From contig DAOUMU010000053.1 of NCBI GenBank assembly GCA_034409055.1, forward strand, positions 1 to 31,299: a DNA stretch of 31,299 bases, in the 5' to 3' direction. The position numbers and the translations under genes are program-made. This document shows positions 7,415 through 15,579 of the stretch, piece after piece. The notes under the pieces were generated by a model. That model searched no databases, had not been told where the DNA came from, and was given only the letters and a program-made list of their open reading frames with translations. Position 1 is the first letter of the stretch, and the number at the start of each line of letters is the position of its first letter. The stretch comes from DAOUMU01 sp034409055 (GTDB lineage Bacteria; Chloroflexota; Anaerolineae; 4572-78; J111).

Positions 7415-9463
7415 ATGCGTGTAGCCAGTGACATCGGTGGTACATTTACCGACCTGGTGTATCTTGATGAAGTTTCTGGAAAGCTAGGTGGAGCCAAAGC
7501 TTCAACAACCCCGGCCAACTTTGCTGAAGGGGTGATTGAAACTTTGCACAAAGCGGCTTTGAATGTCCCCGATACAACGTTTTTTGTCCATGGTTCTACC
7601 ATTATCATTAATGCCCTCACCGAGCGTAAGGGAGCAAAAACTGCGCTCATAACCACCAAGGGATTCCGGGATGTACTGGAAATTGGACGGGCCAACCGTC
7701 CAGATTTGTACAATATGTACTATACGAAACCCAAGTCCTTTGTGCCGCGTTACCTGCGCCTGGAAGTACGCGAGCGGTTGAATTACAAAGGGGAAGAATT
7801 GGAACCGCTGAATGAGGATGATGTAAAAAAGGCGGTCAAATTGTGTAAAAAAGAAGGGGTGGAAGCCATTGCGGTCTGCTTCCTCCATTCTTATGCCGAC
7901 TCCAGCCACGAGGCCCGCTGTGCTGAGATCATCAGGGAATTAGCCCCAGACATACCCGTCACGGCCTCTTATGAAATCACCCAAGAATGGCGCGAATACG
8001 AACGAACCAATACCGCTGTGCTCAATAGCTACGTACTGCCCACGGCTCAATTTTATCTGGACAATCTGGAGAAAAACCTGGCCGAGTTGGGCATGGACAA
8101 AGTGTATCATATCATGCAATCAAACGGTGGTACGGCCACGTTCGAAATGGGTTCAAAAGCACCCATCAACACCGTTGAATCAGGGCCGGTGGCCGGGGTG
8201 ATTGGCGCAGCAGTGATCGGTAAACTCATTGGTGAACTAAACGTCATCTCCTTGGACGTAGGGGGGACGACGGCCAAGACCTCATTGGTCAAAAACGGCA
8301 CGCCACGGATTACGACTGAGTACAAGATCGAATGGCGGCGTGACTATGCCGGTTATCCCATTTTAGCCCCAACCATTGATATTGTAGAGATTGGGGCTGG
8401 TGGTGGCTCCATTGCCTGGGTGGATAATGCCGGGGCCTTGAGAGTTGGCCCAATCAGTGCCGGGGCTGATCCCGGACCGGCTTGCTACGGCTGGGGGGGG
8501 GACCAGCCCACCGTGACTGATGCGAACGTGTTGGCCGGTCGGATCAACCCCGATTATTTCCTGGGTGGGGAGATACCGTTGGACGTGGAAAAAACCGAGC
8601 AAGCCATGCAACCCATTGCCGACGCCTTTGACTGTAGCCTGGAAGAGGCGGCCATGGGGGTCATTCGCCTGGCCGACGCGAATATGGTCAATGCCCTGAA
8701 GCTGGTATCGGTACGGCGCGGTCATGACCCACGAGACTTTGTGTTAGTTGCTTTTGGCGGGGGTGGCGCTATGCACGCCGGGGCCCTGGCTCGAGAACTA
8801 CGGGTTAAGAAAGTCCTCATTCCCACCGAACCGGGTATTTTTTCCGCTTGGGGTATGCTGATGACCGATCTGCGCCAGGACTTCATTCGCACCTCTATCC
8901 GGCGAACCGATCAAGTTGAACCCTCTGCTCTGACCAACATCTTTGCCGAGATGGAAGCGCAAGCCATGCAAAATTTGCAGGCTCAGCACATCTCTGAAGA
9001 CCAGGTGATGTTCCAGCGTTTTGCTGATATGCGCTATTTGGGGCAGGAACATACGGTCAAGGTTCCTATCCCCGGTGAGCAGATTACGGCTGAACAAATG
9101 CCAGAAATCAACGAGCGTTTCCATCAATTACACGAGCAAACTTATACCTTCCGGTTGGATACGCCCGTAGAACTGGTCAACTACCACCTGACAGCCCTCG
9201 GAGTGGTGGAGAAAGCCGACCTCAAGAAGCTAGATGGAGACAGCGGTAACCTGGAAGCAGCCAAAAAAGGTGAACGACGGGTCAATTTCGATGAGCTTGG
9301 CTTCCACGATAGTCCCATTTACGAGCGTGATTTATTGCCCGTTGGTCAGGCTATCCAGGGACCGTTGGTCATTGAAGAGCCTGCGTCAACGACCGTTGTT
9401 TTCCCCGACCAGCAAGTAACCCGGGATGAGTATGGCTTCTTACACATCGAGAGGGTAAGTTAG
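7415..9463 (+). CDS. hyuA: Hydantoinase/oxoprolinase family protein, HyuA-type ATP-binding subunit
   Basis: This is the ATP-using subunit of an enzyme related to N-methylhydantoinase, 5-oxoprolinase and acetone carboxylase, which activates and opens cyclic amides or carboxylates substrates together with a HyuB partner. The 682 residues are the normal length. Visible are the N-terminal phosphate-binding loop DIGGTFTDL (6-14), HGSTIIINALTERKG, the second loop LDVGGTTAKTSL (from 280), IGAGGGSI (326-333), GADPGPACYG and the C-terminal-half AFGGGGAMHA. A strong AAGGAGG (7401-7407) lies 7 nt before the ATG. It is followed by two HyuB-type genes. The substrate is not readable; the proline/hydroxyproline genes downstream make a lactam or cyclic dipeptide-like compound reasonable (inference). 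Confidence 0.92.
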   Translation: MRVASDIGGTFTDLVYLDEVSGKLGGAKASTTPANFAEGVIETLHKAALNVPDTTFFVHGSTIIINALTERKGAKTALITTKGFRDVLEIGRANRPDLYNMYYTKPKSFVPRYLRLEVRERLNYKGEELEPLNEDDVKKAVKLCKKEGVEAIAVCFLHSYADSSHEARCAEIIRELAPDIPVTASYEITQEWREYERTNTAVLNSYVLPTAQFYLDNLEKNLAELGMDKVYHIMQSNGGTATFEMGSKAPINTVESGPVAGVIGAAVIGKLIGELNVISLDVGGTTAKTSLVKNGTPRITTEYKIEWRRDYAGYPILAPTIDIVEIGAGGGSIAWVDNAGALRVGPISAGADPGPACYGWGGDQPTVTDANVLAGRINPDYFLGGEIPLDVEKTEQAMQPIADAFDCSLEEAAMGVIRLADANMVNALKLVSVRRGHDPRDFVLVAFGGGGAMHAGALARELRVKKVLIPTEPGIFSAWGMLMTDLRQDFIRTSIRRTDQVEPSALTNIFAEMEAQAMQNLQAQHISEDQVMFQRFADMRYLGQEHTVKVPIPGEQITAEQMPEINERFHQLHEQTYTFRLDTPVELVNYHLTALGVVEKADLKKLDGDSGNLEAAKKGERRVNFDELGFHDSPIYERDLLPVGQAIQGPLVIEEPASTTVVFPDQQVTRDEYGFLHIERVS

Positions 9464-9712
9464 TCAGATAGTCAGATGGTCGGGTAGTCGGATGGTCAGA
9501 TAGTTGGATGGTTGAAGTCGGTCATCCATCGAACGAATAGGCTATGTGACTAACAGACCAGTAGACCCAAATTTGCTCTAGCTGGACCAGTGCGAAGCCT
9601 CCCCGTGGGACAGTCCAGCGGCCAAAACGCGGACTGTGGTCCGTTCGGAGCCTAAAAATTGGATCTACTGAGACCAGTAGACCAACAGACGAGTAGACCA
9701 AGGAGTGTAGAA
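9464..9712. other. Low-complexity and repeat-rich spacer between hyuA and hyuB
   Basis: No gene is visible. About 9462-9512 is a degenerate tandem array of AGTCAGATGGTCGG-like words. A 13-nt direct repeat AGACCAGTAGACC (9555-9567 and 9671-9683) flanks a block that includes a small ACAGTCC/GGACTGT inverted repeat. AGGAG at 9701-9705 is the ribosome-binding site of the next gene. Confidence 0.6.
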
Positions 9713-11449
9713 ATGGCAAAGAATCAAGTTGATCCTTTCACTCTAGAAATCATCAAAGAAAGTTTGCTGGCTATCGGCGATGAAATGTTTGTCACGATGC
9801 AGCGAACCAGTATGAGTACCATTATTTACGAAGTACTCGACTATGCCACAGGGCTGACAGATGCCAAGGGACGGTTAATCACTCAGGGTAATGGGGTAAC
9901 GCTCTTTTTGGGGACGCTGGATTTTGGGGTGCGCAGTGTCCTGGAGAAATTTGGCCCCGAGGGGCTGAAACCGGGTGATATCATCATCACCAACGACCCT
10001 TACGGGGGCGGTGGCACCCACCTGTCTGATGTGTCGTTAATCATGCCCATCTTCTATGATGGAGAAATTGTCGCTTTTGCGGCCAATAAAGGGCACTGGA
10101 CCGAAGTGGGGGGGATGGCCGCCGGTAGTTGGACCACCGACGCCACCGAAGTTTATCAGGAAGGGCTGCAATTCCCTTGCATTAAGATTTTTGAAGAAGG
10201 AAAACCGATCCAAAGCCTGATCGATCTGATCAGGGCCAATGTACGCACGCCCGATATGAGTATTGGCGATATGTACGCCCAAGCGGCTTCCCTGCGCATC
10301 GCCGACCGGCGCTTTAGAGAATTGTGCGAAAAGTATGACGTAGACACGGTCCTGGCCGGCATTGAAACCCTGATGGATCACAGCGAGCAGCTAGTTCATC
10401 AGAGACTGAAGGAAATTCCAAACGGGATCTACGAAGCGGTCGATTACATTGATGATGACGGAATTGGGAACGGCCCATTCGAGGTGCGGGTCAAGGTCAT
10501 GATCACAGATGATAAAATCTCCTGCGATTTTACCGGCACCCACTCGCAGGTCCCCGGCCCGGTTAACTGCGCCCGAACCGGCTTACATTCTGCTGTCCGG
10601 GCCGTGTTGATGGCCCTGACCGACCCTTCAATCCCCACCAATGAGGGTTGCTTCCGGCCGATAGAAGTGATTTGCCCCGACAGAACCATCTTCACCTGCG
10701 AGCGCCCCGCTCCCGTGTCCACCTATTGGGAGACGATGCTCTACGCCGCTGACCTGATCTGGAAGGCGATGGCCCCGATGATGAGCGACCAGTTGACGGC
10801 CGGGCATTTCCTCAGCGTTTGTGGCACTGTCGTGGCCGGTATTCATCCCGATACGGGCGAACTGTACATCCTGGTCGAGCCACAAGCCGGTGGTTGGGGA
10901 GCCGGCGCGACCAAGGATGGGGAGAACGGCCTGGTGTGCGTGGGCGATGGCGAAACTTACATCATTCCGGTGGAAGTCTGCGAGACTCGCTACGGTGTCT
11001 TGGTCGATCAATTTGCCCTTGACGACAAGGCCGAAGGCGGGGTCGGCGAGTTCCGGGGGGGACGCGGTCTGATACGCGACTACCAAGCGATCAGTGATGG
11101 AGCCTGGTTTACCGGCACCTTTGGCCGCTTTAAGTACCTACCCTGGGGTATGGCCGATGGTACCCAGGGCTCACGCAATTACACTAAGATGATCTTTGCC
11201 GATGGTCGTGAACCGGACGTTTTTGGGAAGGCTGCCCGTTACTATATGAAAAAAGGCGACGTGGCTCGACTTGTTACTGGCACCGGGGGTGGCTATGGTG
11301 ACCCCTACAAACGACCGGTGGAAAAGGTCGTCGAAGATGTTAAAAATGAATACATCACCCTGGAGATGGCTGAAAAAGATTATGGAGTGGTATTAAATCC
11401 GGACACGCTTGAAGTGGTCGAATTAACGGGCGGACGGGTCGCCAGTTAA
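9713..11449 (+). CDS. hyuB: Hydantoinase/oxoprolinase family protein, HyuB-type subunit (copy 1)
   Basis: This is the second subunit of a HyuA/HyuB enzyme. Start ATG 9713 has AGGAG 7 nt upstream; the frame is open back to 9659, but that part is repeat DNA. The 578 residues show the HyuB pattern: DPFTLEIIKESL at the N-terminus, NDPYGGGGTHLSD (94-106), GHWTEVGGMAAGSW (127-140, probable metal/active-site region), PAPVSTYWET, VEPQAGGWGAGATKDGE, and the C-terminal GTGGGYGDP with VKNEYITLEMAEKDYGV. It most probably partners HyuA (7415). A second HyuB (12342) is clearly homologous along its whole length, so one HyuA may serve two HyuB subunits. A strong hairpin terminator follows. Confidence 0.92.
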   Translation: MAKNQVDPFTLEIIKESLLAIGDEMFVTMQRTSMSTIIYEVLDYATGLTDAKGRLITQGNGVTLFLGTLDFGVRSVLEKFGPEGLKPGDIIITNDPYGGGGTHLSDVSLIMPIFYDGEIVAFAANKGHWTEVGGMAAGSWTTDATEVYQEGLQFPCIKIFEEGKPIQSLIDLIRANVRTPDMSIGDMYAQAASLRIADRRFRELCEKYDVDTVLAGIETLMDHSEQLVHQRLKEIPNGIYEAVDYIDDDGIGNGPFEVRVKVMITDDKISCDFTGTHSQVPGPVNCARTGLHSAVRAVLMALTDPSIPTNEGCFRPIEVICPDRTIFTCERPAPVSTYWETMLYAADLIWKAMAPMMSDQLTAGHFLSVCGTVVAGIHPDTGELYILVEPQAGGWGAGATKDGENGLVCVGDGETYIIPVEVCETRYGVLVDQFALDDKAEGGVGEFRGGRGLIRDYQAISDGAWFTGTFGRFKYLPWGMADGTQGSRNYTKMIFADGREPDVFGKAARYYMKKGDVARLVTGTGGGYGDPYKRPVEKVVEDVKNEYITLEMAEKDYGVVLNPDTLEVVELTGGRVAS

Positions 11450-11470
11450 ACTTGGAGGAACCAGCTTTTC

Positions 11471-11563
11471 GAGCGGGTGGAGTTGAGAACTGGATGGGTA
11501 GTAGATTTTCCCAAACGAGACTGCTACCAATGAAAAGTGTCTCTGCTCCACCCGTTCTTTTTT
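11471..11563 (+). terminator. Long-stem rho-independent-type terminator after hyuB
   Basis: The left arm GAGCGGGTGGAGTTGAGA (11471-11488) pairs with TCTCTGCTCCACCCGTTC (11540-11557) at 15 of 18 positions. An inner pair GGTAGTAG/CTGCTACC continues the stem. A T-rich run (11556-11563) follows on the + strand. It lies between the hyuB stop and the end of the convergent YdcF-like gene. Confidence 0.7.
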
Positions 11564-11579
11564 CTGGGGCGGGATTACT

Positions 11580-12248
11580 TCACTCTTTTGGGAGGGAGAA
11601 ATTTTTACTGATTGGAATTGGCTCTCCTAAAACAGGGGCCGGTTGTTGCCTGATCACATTAATCAGGGCCACCAGAGTGGCCGGGATTTCGCGGGTTTTA
11701 GACCAGGTGATAGACCTAACATGGTAGGGTCGCAAGTCGGCGGCCACCCCGACCGCCTCCAGGCCCAAACTGCGGCAGGTGAACAAGGCCCGGGGCAGGT
11801 GAAAATCTTGCGTGACCAACACCGCTGACTCGACCTGGAAGATTGCTTTGGCCCGGTAGCAAGTGTCATACGTGCGCCGCCCGCCGTAATCAGGTTGGAT
11901 GTCCTCGGCCGGCACCCCCTGGGCAATGGCATAGGCCATCATATGGCTGGGCTCGTTGTAGTCGACAAAACGATTGTCACCGCTCATCAGCAGCTTTTGT
12001 ACCTTGCCAGCTTTGTATAGCCGAACCGCCATTTCCACCCGATCTTGCAACATATGACTCAAGCGACCATCGGCGTGAACTCTGGCCCCAAATACGATAG
12101 CCACTTGCCTGGGGGGAGCCTTTTCTGGCGAGTAGATAAGTTGGCTATAATACCAGTTCACCCACCCATACCATAGAAACGGGAAAGCGGCCAAACTCAG
12201 CCCGGCTACGGCCATCAGTAGCACCATTTTGGAATGACGTTTTATCAT
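11580..12248 (-). CDS. YdcF/SanA-like DUF218 membrane protein
   Basis: This is an envelope-associated protein of the DUF218 (YdcF/SanA/vancomycin high-temperature exclusion) family, 222 aa. Its biochemical activity is not firmly known. Start ATG 12248 (MIKRHSK) is chosen because AAAGG lies just upstream; an earlier in-frame ATG at 12275 falls inside a hairpin repeat. Residues about 8-28 are a single membrane anchor. Then come the family motifs VFGARV (52-57), MSGDN (88-92), RRTYDTCYRA (124-133) and TQDFHLPRA (146-154). It is encoded opposite to its neighbours and splits the two hyuB genes, which suggests a separate insertion into the locus or a rearrangement. No functional link to the hydantoinase genes is evident. 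Confidence 0.85.
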   Translation of the reverse strand: MIKRHSKMVLLMAVAGLSLAAFPFLWYGWVNWYYSQLIYSPEKAPPRQVAIVFGARVHADGRLSHMLQDRVEMAVRLYKAGKVQKLLMSGDNRFVDYNEPSHMMAYAIAQGVPAEDIQPDYGGRRTYDTCYRAKAIFQVESAVLVTQDFHLPRALFTCRSLGLEAVGVAADLRPYHVRSITWSKTREIPATLVALINVIRQQPAPVLGEPIPISKNFSLPKE

Positions 12249-12261
12249 TGTTACCTTTATG

Positions 12262-12285
12262 GGGCAAGTCGGCAACTTGCCCTAC
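12262..12285. repeat. GGGCAAGT/ACTTGCCC hairpin with CCTAC end
   Basis: GGGCAAGT (12262-12269) and ACTTGCCC (12275-12282) form a perfect 8-bp stem with a 5-nt loop, followed by TAC. It belongs with the GTAGGG.../...CCCTAC hairpins at 967-992 and 16536-16607. It lies in the 93-bp divergent region between the YdcF-like gene and the second hyuB. Confidence 0.55.
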
Positions 12286-12304
12286 AACTATTCAAATGAT
12301 ATTG

Positions 12305-12335
12305 TTGACGAAATTATATTGACAGGACGTATACA
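12305..12335 (+). promoter_or_regulatory. Possible promoter of the second hyuB
   Basis: TTGACG (12305-12310) and TATACA (12330-12335) are separated by 19 bp. A start site 6-8 nt downstream would fall at or near the ATG at 12342, giving a leaderless or nearly leaderless transcript, consistent with the lack of a Shine-Dalgarno sequence. A second TTGACA at 12319-12324 could instead be part of an operator. The support is weak. Confidence 0.3.
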
Positions 12336-12341
12336 GTCAAA

Positions 12342-14084
12342 ATGAAAACCGATCCCTTCACGATTGAGATTATTCGCGAACAGCTCATCGCGGCTGCAGA
12401 GGAAAGTTTTATCACCCTGGGGCGTAGTAGCCAAAGTCCCATTATTTACGAGGTGCTTGACTACGCCTGCGCCATCACAGACGCGAATGGTGACATCATC
12501 GCTCAGGCCAACGGTGTTCCCGACTTTTTGGGGACACTGACCTATGCGGTAAAAACGATCATTGAAAAATTCGGCTTGCCGGCCATGCATCCGGGCGATA
12601 TTTTTATGACCAATGATCCCTATCAGAGTGGGGGTAACCATCTATCGGATGTAGCCTTGATTGCCCCCATCTTTTGTCAGGATCAGATTATTGCCTTCAG
12701 TGTGAATAAAGCCCACTGGACCGAAGTGGGAGGCATGGCCGCCGGTAGTTGGACCACAGATAGCACCGAGATTTTTCAAGAAGGCTTACAATTTCCGGCC
12801 ATCCTGCTATATCGCCAGGGCAAGGTCATCGAAGGGCTGATTGATTTAATTGCTGCCAACGTGCGGACGCCTGATCGCACTCTGGGTGATCTGTATGCCG
12901 GTATAGCTTCGCTGCGCAGCGCAGAGCGGCGGGTGATGGAAATCTGCCAACGTTATGGCCTGGTAACGTTTCAAGAGAGCGTGGCCACGATTCTGGATCA
13001 TGGTGAACTGTTGGCCCGCCGTGAGTTGGCAGAACTGCCCAGGGGCACTTATTTTGCCGAGGACTGGATGGATGACGACGGGCTGACAGAAGAGCCGGTC
13101 TATGTTTGCGTTAAGGTGACCATCAGTGATGAATCCTTTATCGCCGATTTTACCGGCTCTGCGCCGCAAGTGCCTGGCCCGATCAACTGCACTCGCACCC
13201 GCCTCTACTCTGCTTGCCGGACTATTTTCAAGGCGATCACCGATCCCCAAACGCCGGTCAACGATGGCTGGTTCCGTCCCTTGCAAGTCGTTTGCCCGGA
13301 AGGCACGGTCTTTACGGCCCAACGTCCAGCTCCTGTCTCAACTTACTGGGAAACCGGCGCTTATGCGGTCGACTTACTGTGGCATGCGCTCTTTCCGGTC
13401 CTGCCAGACCGGTTGACAGCCGGTCACTCGCTCAGTGTGTGCGGCACAATAATCAGCGGGCAGGATAAGAACGGCCAACCCTTCATTCTGGTCGAACCGC
13501 AGGCCGGTGGCTGGGGAGCCGGCGCGACCAAAGATGGCGAGAGCGGCCTGGTCGTGGTCGGCGATGGAGAGACGTATGTGATCCCGGTCGAAATCTGTGA
13601 GACACGTTATCCCTTGTTGGTAGATCAATTCACTTTTAATATTCAACCGGCCGGTGGGGGTGAACATCGCGGTGGCTTTGGTCTAAGTCGCGATTACCGT
13701 ATCCTCAGCGAATCAGCCCAGTTAACCACCACCTTCGGCCGGCATCGCTTTTTACCCTGGGGGGCAGCCGACGGCCAGCCTGGTTCCCCTAACGGGGTGG
13801 CGGTTATCCCGGCGGGTCAAGTTGAGCCGGTGGTCTGGCGGGGCAAACTGGCTCGCTACCCCCTCAAACGGGGGGATGTGGCCCGGATGGTCACCGGCAT
13901 CGGGGGAGGTTACGGCAATCCGATGCAGCGCCAGCCACAGACAGTGCGTCAAGATGTGCGTAACGAGTTTTTGACTGTAGAGCAAGCTAAAGAAGTCTAT
14001 GGGGTTGTTTTAGACCCGCAGACACTTGAGATAGATTCTGTATCGACCCAAACATTGCGAGAGGAAAGGATGAGGAATGACTGA
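12342..14084 (+). CDS. hyuB: Hydantoinase/oxoprolinase family protein, HyuB-type subunit (copy 2)
   Basis: This is a second HyuB paralogue, 580 aa, similar to the first over its full length. It shares HWTEVGGMAAGSWTTD (125-140), PAPVSTYWET and LVEPQAGGWGAGATKDGE identically, and has its own NDPYQSGGNHLSD (91-103). No second HyuA accompanies it, so it either shares the HyuA at 7415 with a different substrate preference or has its partner elsewhere. The start is ATG 12342 without a clear ribosome-binding site. The gene lies beyond the reverse YdcF-like gene, hence in a separate transcription unit from hyuA. Its 3' end overlaps the M24 peptidase start by 8 nt, indicating co-translation with that gene. 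Confidence 0.92.
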   Translation: MKTDPFTIEIIREQLIAAAEESFITLGRSSQSPIIYEVLDYACAITDANGDIIAQANGVPDFLGTLTYAVKTIIEKFGLPAMHPGDIFMTNDPYQSGGNHLSDVALIAPIFCQDQIIAFSVNKAHWTEVGGMAAGSWTTDSTEIFQEGLQFPAILLYRQGKVIEGLIDLIAANVRTPDRTLGDLYAGIASLRSAERRVMEICQRYGLVTFQESVATILDHGELLARRELAELPRGTYFAEDWMDDDGLTEEPVYVCVKVTISDESFIADFTGSAPQVPGPINCTRTRLYSACRTIFKAITDPQTPVNDGWFRPLQVVCPEGTVFTAQRPAPVSTYWETGAYAVDLLWHALFPVLPDRLTAGHSLSVCGTIISGQDKNGQPFILVEPQAGGWGAGATKDGESGLVVVGDGETYVIPVEICETRYPLLVDQFTFNIQPAGGGEHRGGFGLSRDYRILSESAQLTTTFGRHRFLPWGAADGQPGSPNGVAVIPAGQVEPVVWRGKLARYPLKRGDVARMVTGIGGGYGNPMQRQPQTVRQDVRNEFLTVEQAKEVYGVVLDPQTLEIDSVSTQTLREERMRND

Positions 14085-15165
14085 CATAAAAAAACGTTTA
14101 GTCCGTTTACAAGAAGCCATGCAGGCAACCCAGGTAGACCTGATAGCCATTGGACCCACAGCCAACATGCGTTACCTGGTGGGTTTTTCACCCCATGCCG
14201 ATGAACGCCTGTGCCTACTGTTAGTGTCTGCCACAACCGTGAGCATTGTGGTACCCACGTTAAATGCAGCGGATTTGGCCGCGCATACAGACATTCCCCT
14301 GGAGCAATGGCCGGATGATGAAGGACCGGATCAGGCCCTAAACAGAGCCCTATCAGGCCCATCCGTCAACAAGTTGGCCATCGATGGGGCCATGCGGGCC
14401 GATTTTCTGTTACCCCTATTGGCCGTTACCAATCCCCAGGAAACTATGACTGTCGAGCCGCTGCTGGCCCCCTTGCGGGCTCGTAAAGCGCCGGACGAAG
14501 TCGAAGCTTTAGCCCAGGCCGCGGCTCAGGCGGACCGGGCCATGCAAGCGGCCGTTGATGCCTGCCAGCCCGGGGTGACTGAGACCGAGGTAGCCTGGGC
14601 GGCCGAGGAAGCATTTCGGCGGGATGGGGCTGAAGAAGTTACCTTTACCCTGATCGCTTCGGGGCCCAACGGAGCCTATCCCCATCACCATAGTGGCTCA
14701 CGACCGCTGCAAGAGGGAGACGCGGTGATCATCGATATTGGGGCTTCGCTGAACGGTTACCAATCAGACATCACCCGTATGGTCTTCTTGGGTGAACCAC
14801 CGGCTGAATTTCTCAAAGCGTACCAGGCCGTTCTGGAAGCAAATGAGAAAGGTCGGGCGGCGGTCAAGCCGGGGGTGATGGCTCAAGAAATCGACCGGAT
14901 GGCTCGCAGTACGTTAGAAGCCGCCGGGTATGGTGATTATTTTATCCATCGTACCGGTCACGGGTTAGGATTGGAGGTCCACGAACCGCCGTGGATTATG
15001 GCCGGCAATGAGCAGATACTGGTAGAAGGGATGACCTTTAGCGTTGAACCGGGCGTTTATATCCCGGGACAGTTTGGCATACGCATCGAAGACATCGTTG
15101 TGGTGACCGAAACCGGTGTACGCACGTTAACCGGCTTCGATCACCAATTGGTTATTAAGAAATAA
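14077..15165 (+). CDS. M24 family metallopeptidase, Xaa-Pro aminopeptidase/prolidase-like
   Basis: This is a cytoplasmic metal-dependent peptidase expected to cut peptides with proline (or hydroxyproline) in second position. The 362 residues comprise a creatinase-like N-terminal domain (about 1-130) and a pita-bread catalytic domain. All five metal ligands are present: D220 and D231 (VIIDIGASLNGYQSDITRM), H295 (HRTGHGLGLEVHEPP), E324 (SVEPGVY) and E338 (GIRIEDIVV), plus the HHHSG motif at 203-207. Retention of these ligands argues for a peptidase and against creatinase, which shares the fold but not the metal site. It overlaps the second hyuB by 8 nt, with GAAAGGA about 7 nt upstream of the ATG. 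Next to a peptide importer and proline/hydroxyproline catabolism it would release imino acids from imported peptides (inference). Confidence 0.92.
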   Translation: MTDIKKRLVRLQEAMQATQVDLIAIGPTANMRYLVGFSPHADERLCLLLVSATTVSIVVPTLNAADLAAHTDIPLEQWPDDEGPDQALNRALSGPSVNKLAIDGAMRADFLLPLLAVTNPQETMTVEPLLAPLRARKAPDEVEALAQAAAQADRAMQAAVDACQPGVTETEVAWAAEEAFRRDGAEEVTFTLIASGPNGAYPHHHSGSRPLQEGDAVIIDIGASLNGYQSDITRMVFLGEPPAEFLKAYQAVLEANEKGRAAVKPGVMAQEIDRMARSTLEAAGYGDYFIHRTGHGLGLEVHEPPWIMAGNEQILVEGMTFSVEPGVYIPGQFGIRIEDIVVVTETGVRTLTGFDHQLVIKK

Positions 15166-15182
15166 TTTCAACGGAGGGCAAA

Positions 15183-15509
15183 ATGGTAAAATTAACCGTA
15201 ATATACAATCTACCCCCCGATGCCGACCATGAAGAGTTTCTACGCTGGCGGACTACCGAACACCAAACTGACAATATGGCCTTGCCTGGCTTGATCAAAA
15301 GCGACTTTTATGTTATTAAGGAGGCCTGGCCGGATGAGGGTGAGCCGCCCTATCGCTATATGACCGAAGCCTATTTTCCAGATATGGAAACCCTGCGGCG
15401 CACCTTTTTTGACCCGGACTATCAGGCCAAATTGGCCGAGTCGTTGAAGCTAATTGCTAATCCGATATTTTTGATTTCGGAAGAGGTGTTAAGCGAGGCA
15501 GCCTCCTGA
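15183..15509 (+). CDS. EthD-like dimeric alpha/beta-barrel protein
   Basis: This is a small cytoplasmic protein of 108 aa with the EthD/stress-responsive barrel pattern: N-terminal strand KLTVIYNLPPDADHEEFLRW, then TEHQTDNMALPGL, and the C-terminal LRRTFFDPDYQAKLAESLKL. Proteins of this fold are often found beside catabolic oxidoreductases, but most have no defined reaction. GGAGGG at 15173-15178 precedes the ATG and only 17 bp separate it from the peptidase stop, so it belongs to the same operon. Its role here is unknown; accessory binding of an unstable intermediate is one speculation. Confidence 0.8.
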   Translation: MVKLTVIYNLPPDADHEEFLRWRTTEHQTDNMALPGLIKSDFYVIKEAWPDEGEPPYRYMTEAYFPDMETLRRTFFDPDYQAKLAESLKLIANPIFLISEEVLSEAAS

Positions 15510-15579
15510 AATAACATAGGGGCATAAACTTCGAACTCAGGTTAATGGGCATGTGTAGGGGGGAGAGAGGCAGTCATTC

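Noticed and set aside
11580..12275. Longer start (ATG 12275) for the YdcF-like gene
   Set aside because: The extra residues are encoded by a hairpin repeat, while ATG 12248 has AAAGG at a suitable distance and leads directly into the membrane anchor.
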